NCBI GenBank assembly: GCA_013396525.1
Contig: VWYX01000616.1
Coordinates: forward strand, 257,316 to 321,315
Direction of reading: 5' to 3'
DNA from: Chaetorhynchus papuensis
Lineage: Eukaryota; Chordata; Aves; Passeriformes; Rhipiduridae
DNA length: 64,000 nucleotides
In this document: positions 51,501 through 62,300 of the stretch, one piece after another
Numbering within the stretch: the first letter of the stretch is position 1
Layout of the letters: every line of letters starts with the position of its first letter
Notes under the pieces: model-generated
The model's input: only the letters and a program-made list of their open reading frames with translations
The model's database searches: none
Told to the model about the DNA's origin: nothing
Made by a program: the position numbers and the translations under genes

Positions 51501-53648
51501 TTATATTACAGAAGATCAGCTAGAGATTTTATTAGGAAAAGTGTAGTCATTATTGAGCATCTCTGATTTAAAATGCATTTTTAAAGAAATAGCTAATCAC
51601 ATCATTGATCCAGGTTCATGAAAAGACTTTTTGATTACTGTTGTGTTTGGGTCATGGTCCTTTTCTCAGCTGCTCTAAAATTAGTGAGTTTTGGGAAATG
51701 TACAGACTGTTCTTTAACTATCCCTCCTGTAGGAAAAATGGAGCATTTAAGGTAAGGATGAAATTACTAAATAAAGATGAGACATTGGCTCTTACCCTGA
51801 GGTGGCTGCTTTTCAGGCAGAATTGGCAGTGTGTGTGAGTGAGTTATTGTCTAGAAATACTTCCCTCACTCCAGAGTGCCTGCAGTCTAAATAATGTGTT
51901 CATAAGAGGATTGTGTTGCCAATTATTTCTAATCCTAGACAGTGTACTACCATGGCAGCCTCATTAATAGTGATTATTTTAAGTGTGTGTGCATTTGCGG
52001 TGGATTTCTTGGATGCTTTTGCAGCCAGATGGTAACTGTATATTAGCCACAAGGGGAAGTGCAGTCGCTGCAAATCAGTGCTCTGCAGGAAAATCAATTC
52101 ACCAGAATTCCCAGTGAGATACAGTGTGGGTGGCCTAGCTGCTCAGATTACTTTTAATGAAAGAACAGGAATTTAACTGTGGAATAACTCTGTCTAATTG
52201 CAGATTAATTTTTTCAACTTTATGTGATTGTAGCCTGAATACGTGTTGCTTTTTTACTCAATAGAGCAGATCTTCCACAAATAATAAACCCCAGCACTCT
52301 TCTCCAATAGTAGTTTATCAGTATTAACAAAACTGATGAACAATTTTCATCTCTTCCCAAACAAATTATTCTTCATCTGAAATCTGAAATTTAATTTCAG
52401 ACTATTAATACATCGGATACATATTATGCTGGTTATAAATATAAACTTATTGTTCAGACAGACTGAATGGCTGGTTTTTTTGAGCTGTTCAGTGAAGGAT
52501 AATCTTGAGATGCCCGAGCTAGCTCAGTCCATAAACTGGAACTAGTTTAATCACAGTGAACCCAGGTTTTACAACCTAGACAGAAGTTCTGCTTGTATTG
52601 GCCTTGAAGTCTGTACTGAAAAGTAGATAAACCAACATATTGAAGCTCCTGGCGAACAAAGGTGATGCGTGCCCTGCATGGGGCTGCGTTTTCAAGTTTA
52701 CATGGGAAATGTGTGTGTGCCTTTCACAGTAAGTCATTCAAGCAGGGAAGGGATCAAGTGTCTGAATCACAGCTGATGTGCTTTGGGTCTAGTGTAGTGC
52801 ATGGTAGTGACAACAAATGAATATAGGATATCTGTGTATGTGCTGCATCCTTCAAAAATCAGAAAGCAGTTGAGAAAGAGTGTTACACAGTTTTGACAAG
52901 TATGGGCAGAACTCTTCATATGGCATCCCTCAAAAAAAACCATACCTTGGTATGGACAAGGAGAGTCAAGCTGCAGACCTTGTTTACAAACCATTTGAAA
53001 CCTTGACCAAGTCTTTATCCAGATTTAAACTGCTGTTATTAATGAACTTCTCTGTGTCACTGCAGCGAAATATATCCTCTGCTCAGACCTGCTATGGAAA
53101 TGAACAATTAGTTTATAATTCAGCTTTAAAACCTTGCAATTCTAAAGGATTCTTAAGAATCAGGCACTAAGGCAGGGTTAGAGTAGGAGAGGTTTATTAG
53201 AGCACGCGCTGCTGTATTCACATTTTCTGAGTACTTCCCACAGTTTCTGTGGCTGTACGCAGTTCTGTAGACAGTACCTAAATGACACTATTTTTCACAG
53301 TCCTGTTCAAGTAGGACCTATTTTTATGTTTTGACTATTCCTAAGACTCTCACCTCTATGAAAAAACCATGAGTACAGTTCTTGTGGTGGTGGGGTGAAG
53401 GACATCTTCACCACTTTGAAGGAGACTTTTTTCCACAGCTGGACCAGCCTCCTTAGTTAAATTGCTGGGCTGTGGATTTGATCCCAAAGGATTTCTATCA
53501 GGACACTTCAATTTTTGCTCTCCTGCAGATGGCGAAGCTCCGCAGCCTCTCCAAGAATGCTGAGAATGAACCTGATGACCCCTTGGTTGATAACTGGCGC
53601 CCGACTCAGCCACGGTATTTCAGGATGGTGAGCGCGTCGTTCCTCTAG
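39552..53648 (+). CDS. CA3: Carbonic anhydrase 3-like, gene B (7 exons, 265 aa)
   Basis: Second CA III-type carbonic anhydrase, a tandem paralogue of gene A about 17 kb upstream. The CDS is the join of 39552-39597, 40491-40688, 47534-47652, 48461-48553, 49358-49423, 50312-50467 and 53529-53648, all with AG/GT borders and intact frame. Zinc ligands are His98, His100 and His123 (94, 96, 119). CA III marks are Lys68 (64, as in human CA3), Arg71 (67) and Phe202 (198), with GSFTTPPCEEC. The N-terminus, MINPNYYPWGY, is three residues longer than in gene A. The C-terminus is VSASFL instead of VRASFK. Codon use is clearly more AT-rich than gene A in exon 2. Reaction and location are as for gene A: cytosolic CO2 hydration, expected to be slow. 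Which of the two genes is the strict CA3 orthologue cannot be settled here, so the symbol is a family-level assignment. Confidence 0.92.
40491..40688 (+). CDS. CA3: Gene B exon 2
   Basis: 198 nt encoding PDQWHKNYPFAKGHHQSP and NNGKTCRVVFDDSFDRS. Lys68 occupies the proton-shuttle position 64 and Arg71 is position 67. The acceptor is tcttttctAG and the donor TCAG|GTCGG, the same ten bases as the gene A donor. Confidence 0.94.
40689..47533 (+). other. Gene B intron 2
   Basis: 6,845 nt, the longest intron here and more than twice the gene A equivalent. It is AT-rich, with only an irregular microsatellite near 42.2 kb. A hydrophobic open frame at 43302-43589 is not supported as an exon. Confidence 0.8.
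42221..42262 (+). repeat. Imperfect tctatgtatg-type microsatellite
   Basis: Irregular tctctctatgtctatctatg and tatgtctctgtgtctatctg in gene B intron 2. Confidence 0.5.
47534..47652 (+). CDS. CA3: Gene B exon 3 (zinc site)
   Basis: 119 nt encoding VLRGGPLPQVYRLRQ and LHFHWGSSDDHGSEH. It carries zinc ligands His98 and His100. The acceptor is caattgcAG and the donor GAG|GTAAGG. It is preceded by ordinary sequence, unlike the minisatellite found at this place in gene A. Confidence 0.94.
48461..48553 (+). CDS. CA3: Gene B exon 4 (third zinc ligand)
   Basis: 93 nt encoding LHLLHWNPKYSNYLDARRRT and DGIAVLAIFLQ. His123 is the third zinc ligand. The basic ARRR run at residues 137-140 differs from the ALKQ found in gene A and human CA3. 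The acceptor is ttgtttcaAG and the donor CAA|GTAAGT. Confidence 0.94.
49358..49423 (+). CDS. CA3: Gene B exon 5 (one codon longer than usual)
   Basis: 66 nt encoding VGETPKPEMKRILEE then INAIKTK. It carries the same extra codon as gene A. Bases 49365-49404 are identical to 18507-18546. The acceptor is tttacAG and the donor AAG|GTAATG. Confidence 0.93.
50312..50467 (+). CDS. CA3: Gene B exon 6 (active-site loop)
   Basis: 156 nt encoding FDPSILFPKSHDYW and GSFTTPPCEEC, with Phe202 (198) and Thr203 (199). As in gene A, the two mammalian CA III surface cysteines are replaced by Ile and Ser. The acceptor is tattttaaAG and the donor CAG|GTAAAC. Confidence 0.94.
53529..53648 (+). CDS. CA3: Gene B exon 7 (C-terminus and stop)
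   Basis: 120 nt including the TAG stop. It encodes MAKLRSLSKNAENEPDDP, then DNWRPTQP and RYFRMVSASFL. The usual final Lys is Leu and the KGR segment is RYFR. The reading frame is open to the stop and equals the gene A exon in length. Confidence 0.93.
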   Translation: MAKLRSLSKNAENEPDDPLVDNWRPTQPRYFRMVSASFL

Positions 53649-54698
53649 GACCTGGCTCCTCTTGGGTGGCTCTGAGTGAGGCAACCTCTACAACTAAGGG
53701 CTGTTTTTGTTTTGTGTCCTTTGCTGCATTTATACACAACTCCAGCTGTAGGTCTGGAGGCTGATACTTGAGTTGTGGAATGAGAATTTCACTTTCAGAG
53801 GATAACATTTATTTAGGCGAATCCTGTTGTTAAAATGGAAGTAGAGAATCTGCTTTGTTCTTCATAACTGCTTTAACATTAGCTTTTGTTAATAGTTCAA
53901 AGGAAGAAAGAAGATGCTACTAATAATTACAAGACAATTTCCTATTGTGCAGGTGTCCCTTTATGCTTGTCTGATTGCATGCGAAGAGGTTTCAGTTAAG
54001 AGAAGTAATTGTTTTCACCATTAAAGACATATTTTTCAGTAGTTGTTTTCAGCTTTATCCATATCCAGCTCTTAGCCACACCAGTTAATTCACAAGGCAT
54101 TCTTGGAAATTCTAAACTCTTTTGGTCTTTGATACTCCCATAAAATATGAAAGGATAGGAAATTGTGTTATAATCATTGATAAAGAGCTAAACTTTTACT
54201 TTCTTCAAATAATGGACAGGTGAAACAGAGGTGTGTTCTGAAAACCGTATTCACTGAGTTATATGTAGTTAAAACTATGGGAAGGGGGAAGAGCTATTTC
54301 TGTTTGTGTCACAACTGGTTCCCTTTATTAAAAGACTAATTTCCATATTAATGTTGTAGCAGTCAAGGTGACATAAATTTTGTGAAGTTGGTCTTTGTAT
54401 CTTTCGCGTATATTTTCTTCATGTATGCAAATGGCTTTTCTGTGTAAAACGGGTGTTCAAATAAGAAGAGTCCTTAGTCTCTTAAAATTTTTGAGACAAA
54501 TTCTCCTTTCATGTACAAATGTAATCAATCCTGCTGTCAATGAAATGTGTGCATAAACATCTGAAACCACCGTTGGACTCTTAATCGAAATACAATTGAC
54601 CAATGTGTTCTTGCTTGTTTTGGCATAAAGAACAATGAAACAGGATTATAAGTCTATAATTAAAATAACACTATTTCTGCATTAAAAAATACAACAAC

Positions 54699-54704
54699 AA
54701 TAAA
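54699..54704 (+). terminator. Candidate polyadenylation signal, gene B
   Basis: AATAAA with a strong T/GT-rich element 15-35 bases downstream (ttttttgttctgttgttttt). An ATTAAA lies 18 bases upstream. This implies a 3' UTR of about 1.05 kb. Confidence 0.55.
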
Positions 54705-57700
54705 TACATTTACTTAAGATTTTTTGTTCTGTTGTTTTTTACTATTTAGAAACATGGAAAAGTAACAGAATTTTAAAGAAAGACTTGTCATTGTCCCCTG
54801 TATTATATCTTTATGGAAACTGATGATGCATAGTATCTATTTCAGATGTTTGTTTGAACTACAAGAGTACTGATTTCACTTGACATCTTAAATAGAGCCT
54901 ACATCCTATTCTTTTGGTGAGATCATCTCTATTCTGAGAATGGCTTTCTTGCAAAATCATATGAATCAATTTCACAAGTTGCAGAATGGAAAAGTTCAGT
55001 CTGTATCCAAACCCACTAAACTGAAAGGTAATTTAAATTTACGTTGAGCTCAGGAAATCCAAAGCAGGTGCTGCTCTGGCAGTGGCTTGATTCTTGGCTG
55101 CCATGTTCTAGGGCAGGAGGATGTTGCTGAGCTTGGTGATGGGAAAAGGGTTATGTTCCTTCATTACAAAAAGGAAAATTGAAGCAAAAATTGATTTTAC
55201 AAAATTCTTAGTTTGCTGTGAGTTATGAGGTAAGTTGTTTTATACAGTGCTTTATTAAACTGAATTGCATATCCTAGAGTAGGCCTTTTTTTCCCTAGCA
55301 ATGTATGGTATTGCAAATTGTGAACATGTAATCTCAGGAGTTTTTAATGATATGGTGGTTTCCCATTCACATCTTGCAAAGGAGCTGTCTGGGTGCCATA
55401 AATGAAGTTGAGGTAAGCCTCATCCTCCAGACCCATGCTTATTAACTTGGAAACTTGAAGTAATCTCTCTAAAGAAAATGTCATTTGACTCTTTCAAGCG
55501 GTTGATTTCATATTATCCATATTTATAATTAGTAAAAAGTAGACTAAATTAGGCCCAGGAGAGTTGCAGATAGGAGGAAGTATGTGAAAAAGGGTTTTGG
55601 CATTGTTTTAGACACCCCATCCTGATGTTCAGGGACTGTCGGAAGTAATGACAATAGATCTAGAAAACAATGGTCCAGCAGGCAGCAGGGGAAAAAATGG
55701 AAAGAGTAGGAGTAGAAGGAAAATAAAAAGCCAAAGAATGGGGGTGGGGGTGCTTCAGGGACCTTGTGAATCATGCTGTAAGCTGAACATACGAGGAGAT
55801 TAGGGACAGTTTTGAAGGCAGCAGGGGGAAATGTGGGGTGCTGTGAGTCAGCGTTTAGAATGTGCTCAGTATCATGCAATTTTCTGCTCTCTCTGGCTGT
55901 GTTCATTGTTAATTTTGCAGAGGTTACCTCATGCTTTGCAGCCTTCCCCAAGTACCAGAAAAATTAATCACTGGTACGACTGAATTCAGATCATGTAGTA
56001 GTAACATCCATCATACCTCACTTCTTACCTGCACATTCCTACTACGTGGAGTAACTCTGCACTGCAGGAGCTGGGAGCACTGGGTTCAGACCTACCTGGT
56101 AAAAAGGAAAGACATCCAATTTTCATCTTGGTGGGGTAGAACACAATGAATTACTACTGTATTTGACTTTCATACCATGTATGCCTACATTTGGTGACAG
56201 TGCTAATGGGGAACAGTCCCTCTGAAACAGAAATGCAGACTTGAGGCACACAGCCACACTGCTCATTGGCAGCCCCTTCTCCAGGTTACATTTCATCTGC
56301 TGCAGAGGTCAGAAATTACATGGCTGTGCTTTGTGGTGCTGTGAGTCTTCCTGAAACTTTAACATTTTAATGGTATGGCTGTTCCTGCATCCATGTCACT
56401 GGCAGTCTTGAACATGAGCAAGAAGGTGCTGTGGAATGAAATGGCAGCTGCAGTAGCACCAGATAATGCTCTTCAACAATCAACTTCAGACAAGATCTCA
56501 CCTTCTAAACTTCATAAAACTAAAAGATATCCATGGTAAACATGTGGGAAGTCCATTTTCTTACGTTTCTCATTGGGAACCTCTTCTCTAGCCCCAACAT
56601 CACATTGATCAGAGGAGTTATCCTTGGGTTACCTATCTGCAGCTGGGCAGGAAATGATCAAGCTGCAGTCTCACTTTGTGGAGCTCTCTGAGGCAGGCAA
56701 GAGGAGATAGATAGAGATATCAATCTAAAATTTTATTTAAAATAGACATAGGTTTTAGAGTTGAAGAAGATTTGAAATTCAGTTGATGGATATTTCTGAA
56801 GAATTTAGACTCATCAAATCTTTAGATCAGGACTAAATTAATCTGATTTATTTTATATCCCAATTTATGTCTATTCTCTATTTTGTTAGAGTCATCTATA
56901 CAAAAATGAACAGATCTTTAGACCCTTTCTTTTATAATAAGTAAGACAGGATTTTGCAAACTATGTGCATGGATGTTAATACCATGAGAAGAATTCTGAA
57001 TTATTTTGCTCAAGTTTCACATTTGGGATCACAGATGATTATTGGGACAGACGTTCTGTCCTGTTGACTGGCTGTGTGGCAGCTCACTGGAGCTGAACTC
57101 GTCTCTCAGCTGGGGAAAGCCACCCCTCCAGAAGGGCACATGGCAAATCCCTAGTCACGGTCATCAGGATAGATCATACCTCTAACAGAACACGCTGAAG
57201 TTTGGCTTGTTTCGGAAAATGTGTCATTCCCTCGCCTCAAAGCCTTTTTGCCACCGTATCTACAGCTTACTGTCTGTCTGTGTATATGTATGTGTGTATC
57301 AATATATACACAAAACATATGTGCTGTATAAATACACATTCTGCTGCTGATTTTGGTTAATGTGATATAGCATTTTGACTGAAACTATGTCTAATTTCAG
57401 ACTCATAGGAGAAAAAGCATCCTTCTAGAGAAGTTAGTGTGCTTTTACCAAACCTATCTCTGGTTGGCTGCGTGCCACACCTATCTCTCTTCCAGAATAA
57501 AGTAGCTGAGGAAACAGCTCCCTTTCCCAAGAATAAAAGAGCTCCTCAGTTTGGAGCAGGTATTCTTCTTTCTTGGATTCCCAGTTTCAGGTAACAGGCC
57601 AAGAGAAAGAAGTCCATGAAGGACCTTGAAAGCCAAAGTGCGTTATGTGTGTTTAATGTGACAAAAAAAGACAGGATTCATAGAGGTGGTGACACAATCC

Positions 57701-59660
57701 AAAGGACAGAATAAAAAAAATTATTTAGGAATCAGTGGAAAGGTTGTGTTTGCTGGTGCTAGAAGAAAGGACATGGCTGGTTGGAATAACAGACTTTGTA
57801 CCCAGTATTTTCTAAACAACAATGTTGTTGCAGAATAGTGTTTGGTTCTTTGCTCCATTTAATTTCAGAACTGCCCTTCTGACTTGGTTGTTTTTTGGTT
57901 TTTCAATTTGAGCTTCCCTTGTAGCAGTTCCAACCTATCCTTCAATTAGATTTTATTATTCTCTGGAACTGAATCTTACCACACCTTCAAACCACACTTC
58001 TTAGGATGTTACTACTTGACATTACTGTACAGAATCATATTTTTAGGCATCATCTTCTCTTCAAGGCAAAAATCCTTACTATTCCTTTATGTACTTTTCC
58101 ACTGCTTTCTTCTGTATTCCCACACAAATGACATGTAGGAGGGACATTCAAAATCATAAGTTCATTTAGCCAGTTTTGCAAATACCTCTCAATTATTTCT
58201 TTCTTCCCACTCAAATGCTGAGAAGGACATAGAAATACTGTCAGTTGAGAAGGAGCTACTTCCTTTAGTGACTGTATCTGGACCTGGAATACTGGGAGGT
58301 AAGTCAGTTACTTAATTGAAAGTTCATGAACCTTTCAACAGTGGTCCTGTTCCTGCCTGAAATGCTCTGACCTTTGCTATCATGTTTCTTCTGCAAGGTG
58401 CCTTATTAGATGAGTTACTGCTTTAAATCCTTGATGGATTTAATGAAACAAGCGAAGTGCTGCCAGTAGATGTGAACTCTTGACATATCTAGTTTCCACT
58501 TAAATTGACTAGTTTAGTTCACTCTGCTAATAACTCCTACAGTAAGTTGACATGCAGAACTGTATTCCTAAGTGTCTTTATTAAAAGTGGGTAAAGTAGG
58601 TTGCAGTTCCAAGGTAATTTATAAGCTTCAGAAAGAGTAGCTGAAGAGATACTTGCACAGATACCCTAGGATAAAAACTGTAGGTACCTGTATATACAGT
58701 TTAAAATGTCATGTCTTTATTTTGCCCATTTAATGATGAAGGCAAAAGCAGAGACAGACAAACTGATAACCACACTGTCAGTGCTGCCCATGGTGACCAA
58801 CTAGCCCTTTTACACTTTGTACTGCTTAGGTACTGATTAGCTTTTTGCACCTCTCCAATGAAAGCTAACACTATTGGGCCATTTGTAAGTAATTCATTTT
58901 GCAGTGAATCTGGGGAAGATCCATGACACAAAAATTTCAGAAGCTTCTGTGACTTGTGAGAATTGTCAGTGGGAATGACAGCTCTGTGCTGCCTTTGAAA
59001 TGGCTGTGCTGCAAACCCAAGGAAGGTCGTAGCCCTACCCCAGACGGGGCCTGGGTGGCTCTCCTCCCATCTTCTTGGCTAATCCATGCAACCTGCAGGA
59101 GAGAAAAACTTTGAGACAATTTCTTACTCTATCAAACGTGGCCAATAGATTCAGACATGGAGGGGCCAACTGCCAGACATGTGCACATATGAATATACAA
59201 AAGTTGTTTTGGTAAGCAAAATGACTTGTCCCTTTTGAGAAATCAAAATGGCCTTTATAAAGAACAGAAAAGTATGAGCCTGCCCACCTGAAATTTCATT
59301 ATTGCAAAAATATTTCTATCTCTTATAAGATGATAAAGACACTGTTTCTCTGGGCTTACTGTCTTGCTAAAATTTATGAATAAAAACTGTAATAACATAA
59401 CTTCTGTAGATATGAGCTGAAGACAAAACTTAAGATAATGCATTTAACTGATGGCATATAATAAAGAATGAGCTTGTTTTTCTTAGTGATTGTTGTTTGA
59501 AACTGGTAAATTCCTTTTCTTTGTTATTGAGATTTGAAATCATTCTCATTTCCGTCCTGCCCGGTTCTCTTGTAAGGAAATAAAAATAATGAGGTTCTTT
59601 AGGAGAGAGTGATAATAGGCAGATCTTTCTAGATCAGTGTTTCAGGAGATTACACTTTTC

Positions 59661-59735
59661 NNNNNNNNNNNNNNNNNNNNNNNNNNNNNNNNNNNNNNNN
59701 NNNNNNNNNNNNNNNNNNNNNNNNNNNNNNNNNNN
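59661..59735. other. Assembly gap
   Basis: 75 N in the 3' flank of gene B, close to a diverged short tandem repeat. Confidence 0.99.
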
Positions 59736-59773
59736 ATAAAATCTGGGCAAATTCTTAGCTGAAGCACATACTT

Positions 59774-59850
59774 CAATATGCAATATTGAAAGAATGCAAG
59801 ATGCAATATTGAAAGAATGAAAGAATATTGAAAGAAGCAATATTAAAGAG
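59774..59850 (+). repeat. Diverged short tandem repeat (caatattgaaagaa-type)
   Basis: Irregular copies of gcaatattgaaagaat: caatattgaaagaatgcaag, gcaatattgaaagaatgaaa, gaatattgaaagaag and caatattaaagag. This may explain the neighbouring assembly gap. Confidence 0.8.
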
Positions 59851-62149
59851 AAAGTATGATTGAAATGATTAATTTTTTGTGAAGGTCACCTTTTTTTACT
59901 TTTTCATAAAAAAATTCTATTTGCATCTGCACAAGGCCATTAAGAAAGAGGAATGAGTATCAGTAGCTACCCTCTTCCCTATTACAAGCACTTCCAGGCT
60001 GCTATTTGACCCTCGAATCCAGCAGACCAGCTCTTTTATAGCTTTTTACTCATGACATTGGTGTGGGTGTTTTCTGAGGCCAGAGCCCAATGTGTCTCAG
60101 CAGCTGTTCTTCTAGGGATCATCGATGAGCTTTGTGTGAAAAAAGGTGATTCACTAGAAGATTAAGTGTATATTTGCCCTACACACAAGTCACATAACTG
60201 ACATGTATCCCTTTGTTTATTCTGGCACACGTAGGAAGAGATGTAAATGGGTTTCACCTCAGATACTTCAGTGCCTCCCCAGTGTCTTGCTCTGTCCAGC
60301 CAGGCCAGGATGAATTTCCCACAGGGTCTTTTGTAGCCCTGAGCTAACACTGGTACTAGTCTTGCGTTGCAGAAGTACTCACTCAGTGAGTGGAGCCCAA
60401 TGACTCAAGACACTAAGGTACTTCATGGCCTTTGGCAGGTTCTTCTTATCATCCTTACACTGGAATACAGAAACTGGTCCTAGGAGAAGGCATGTAGAGT
60501 CCTGCCAGAGCTTGGCCCAAGCAATGACTTTTGATAAGCAGTCACTGAGCATAATGCATGCAGCACCTCTGGGGACTGGGAGATGGGAGTCATATCTGTG
60601 TGAAAATCACAGCTGTCCTGGTAAGGGTGCTGAGCATCCTTTTTTCTCCCTCTCTCTCTCTAGACCCCTGAATTCTTCTAAATTTTCTTCAGGAACTCAC
60701 CAGCTTCAACTCTTGGAGGACAAAGAATCTCCAGGGCCTAGTTAGTAGCATATGAACCTTGGCTGGAAAAAGTCCTGTGTCTGAGCACTCTTTGGCTGGA
60801 CAGCTGCAAGGTCTCACGCATGCAGAGTGTCCCAGCAAAACTTTTTTAAAGAACAGTGGCAAAAACTGCTTTAGAGAAGGTTTTGTTCCGCACTTTGTAT
60901 TAGTTTTGCTTGAAAAAAAATGCTTACTATGTGGCTTCTTCTTGGGTCTATCAAGAAATACAGCCAAATTCTAAGCCTAAGGTATGTTTATTAATTTGCA
61001 CACTGTCGAAACATTAGGTGCCAGGGTAGCTGCCAGACCAGATATGAAGGCTTCTCTATTTGCCTCACGGAATTCTTTTTATTTAAATTTTGTACTTCTG
61101 CACCTATATTTGGCTAAGATTTGTTGGACGTTTAGCTATAAACAGCAAATATATGAGAAGAAAATATATCTATTATGCTATCATCTGATAGCAAACAATC
61201 TCTCCTCACCTACTAGAATTGCATTTGTATTTTTTCAAGGTATTAAAAGCTTTTAGTTAATGGATTTTATGTTCTATATGTCTATGTGCATTTAACATTT
61301 TTTGCCTCATGAATGAAGTTGAGATATTAGCACCAATTGTTTGGGTACAAACCCTGTCTTCTGAGCACAGACCCAGTGAAACTCTTTAAGCAAAAAAGCT
61401 GTTTCGGAGTTTCTAGGAGTGTTCTGCAGCTCCACTCTCCAGTGGTGAGCTCTGAATGTGCAGTGAATTTCAAGCATCTCCATGCTGTGATCATTTGTTG
61501 AAAATGGTTTTTCTGTAACAATAATACAAACAGTGGACATTTTCACCTCTTGAAATACTGGGGTTTATCTTTTCTGTTCTCAGTTTCTTCAGGGGTGCAC
61601 TACATTGAGAGGTTTTCCACAGCAGGTAAGGAATGTGGATTCACTTTCTTGTTACCAGCTAGGCCAGAACTGTCTCAGATCTGATACCTTACAGCCTTCT
61701 GAATTAAAAAAAAAAAAGGGAAGACACAGGAATTGGTGGGCTTTTCTGCGAAAGGTTGCTTTTACATTTGCATATAAATTCTGTGTTGTCTTCTAACAGA
61801 TCTTGCACTGAAGATCATCAGCTACACTCCTGATAAAAATATTAATACTGGCAAATTATAGAAATAGATTTAAATTTCTGATAATTTCTTAAGCTTAGAA
61901 AAGGTTATTCTCCTATTAGTCTCAGTAAGTAGCATGGTCTTAAGCCTGTTCTGACAAATCAATTGGTTTTAAGGATTGTGAAGAAATTATAGCCTTCCTT
62001 GCACTACTAGATTTGAAGTTTCATCCTAGTCTTTGAATCCCTCCTTTCCTATTTTCTTTTTTTGAGCTATTCCAGTGTGACTCCATATTCTCTTCAGACT
62101 TCAAAGGAAGTTCAGTATCTGTCAAACTTAAACTTTGCCTTGGGAAACT

Positions 62150-62300
62150 CACCAATCTTCTGGAATTTCACAGTGAGTCTGGAGTTGATAAATAAGCTTA
62201 GGTCAAACTTTCAGTCCTGGATTACTCCAAGCAGGCTGTGCCAGAGCACATTTGTGCAGACAGATCAGATCAGATTTTCATTCTTGCCTGGAGCCTTGAG
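62150..62300 (+). repeat. Diverged intergenic block 3, copy near the right edge
   Basis: Partner of 6400-6560, in the same orientation, downstream of gene B. It may belong to the 5' flank of a further gene beyond the window, or to an old dispersed repeat. Confidence 0.6.

Larger units (their letters stand above)
47653..53528 (+). other. Gene B introns 3 to 6
   Basis: Introns of 808, 804, 888 and 3,061 nt around exons 4-6. Nothing further is recognised in them. Confidence 0.7.

Noticed and set aside
52930..52955. Small palindrome ccataccttggtatgg
   Set aside because: A 7-bp stem with a 2-base loop is common by chance, and nothing nearby suggests a role.
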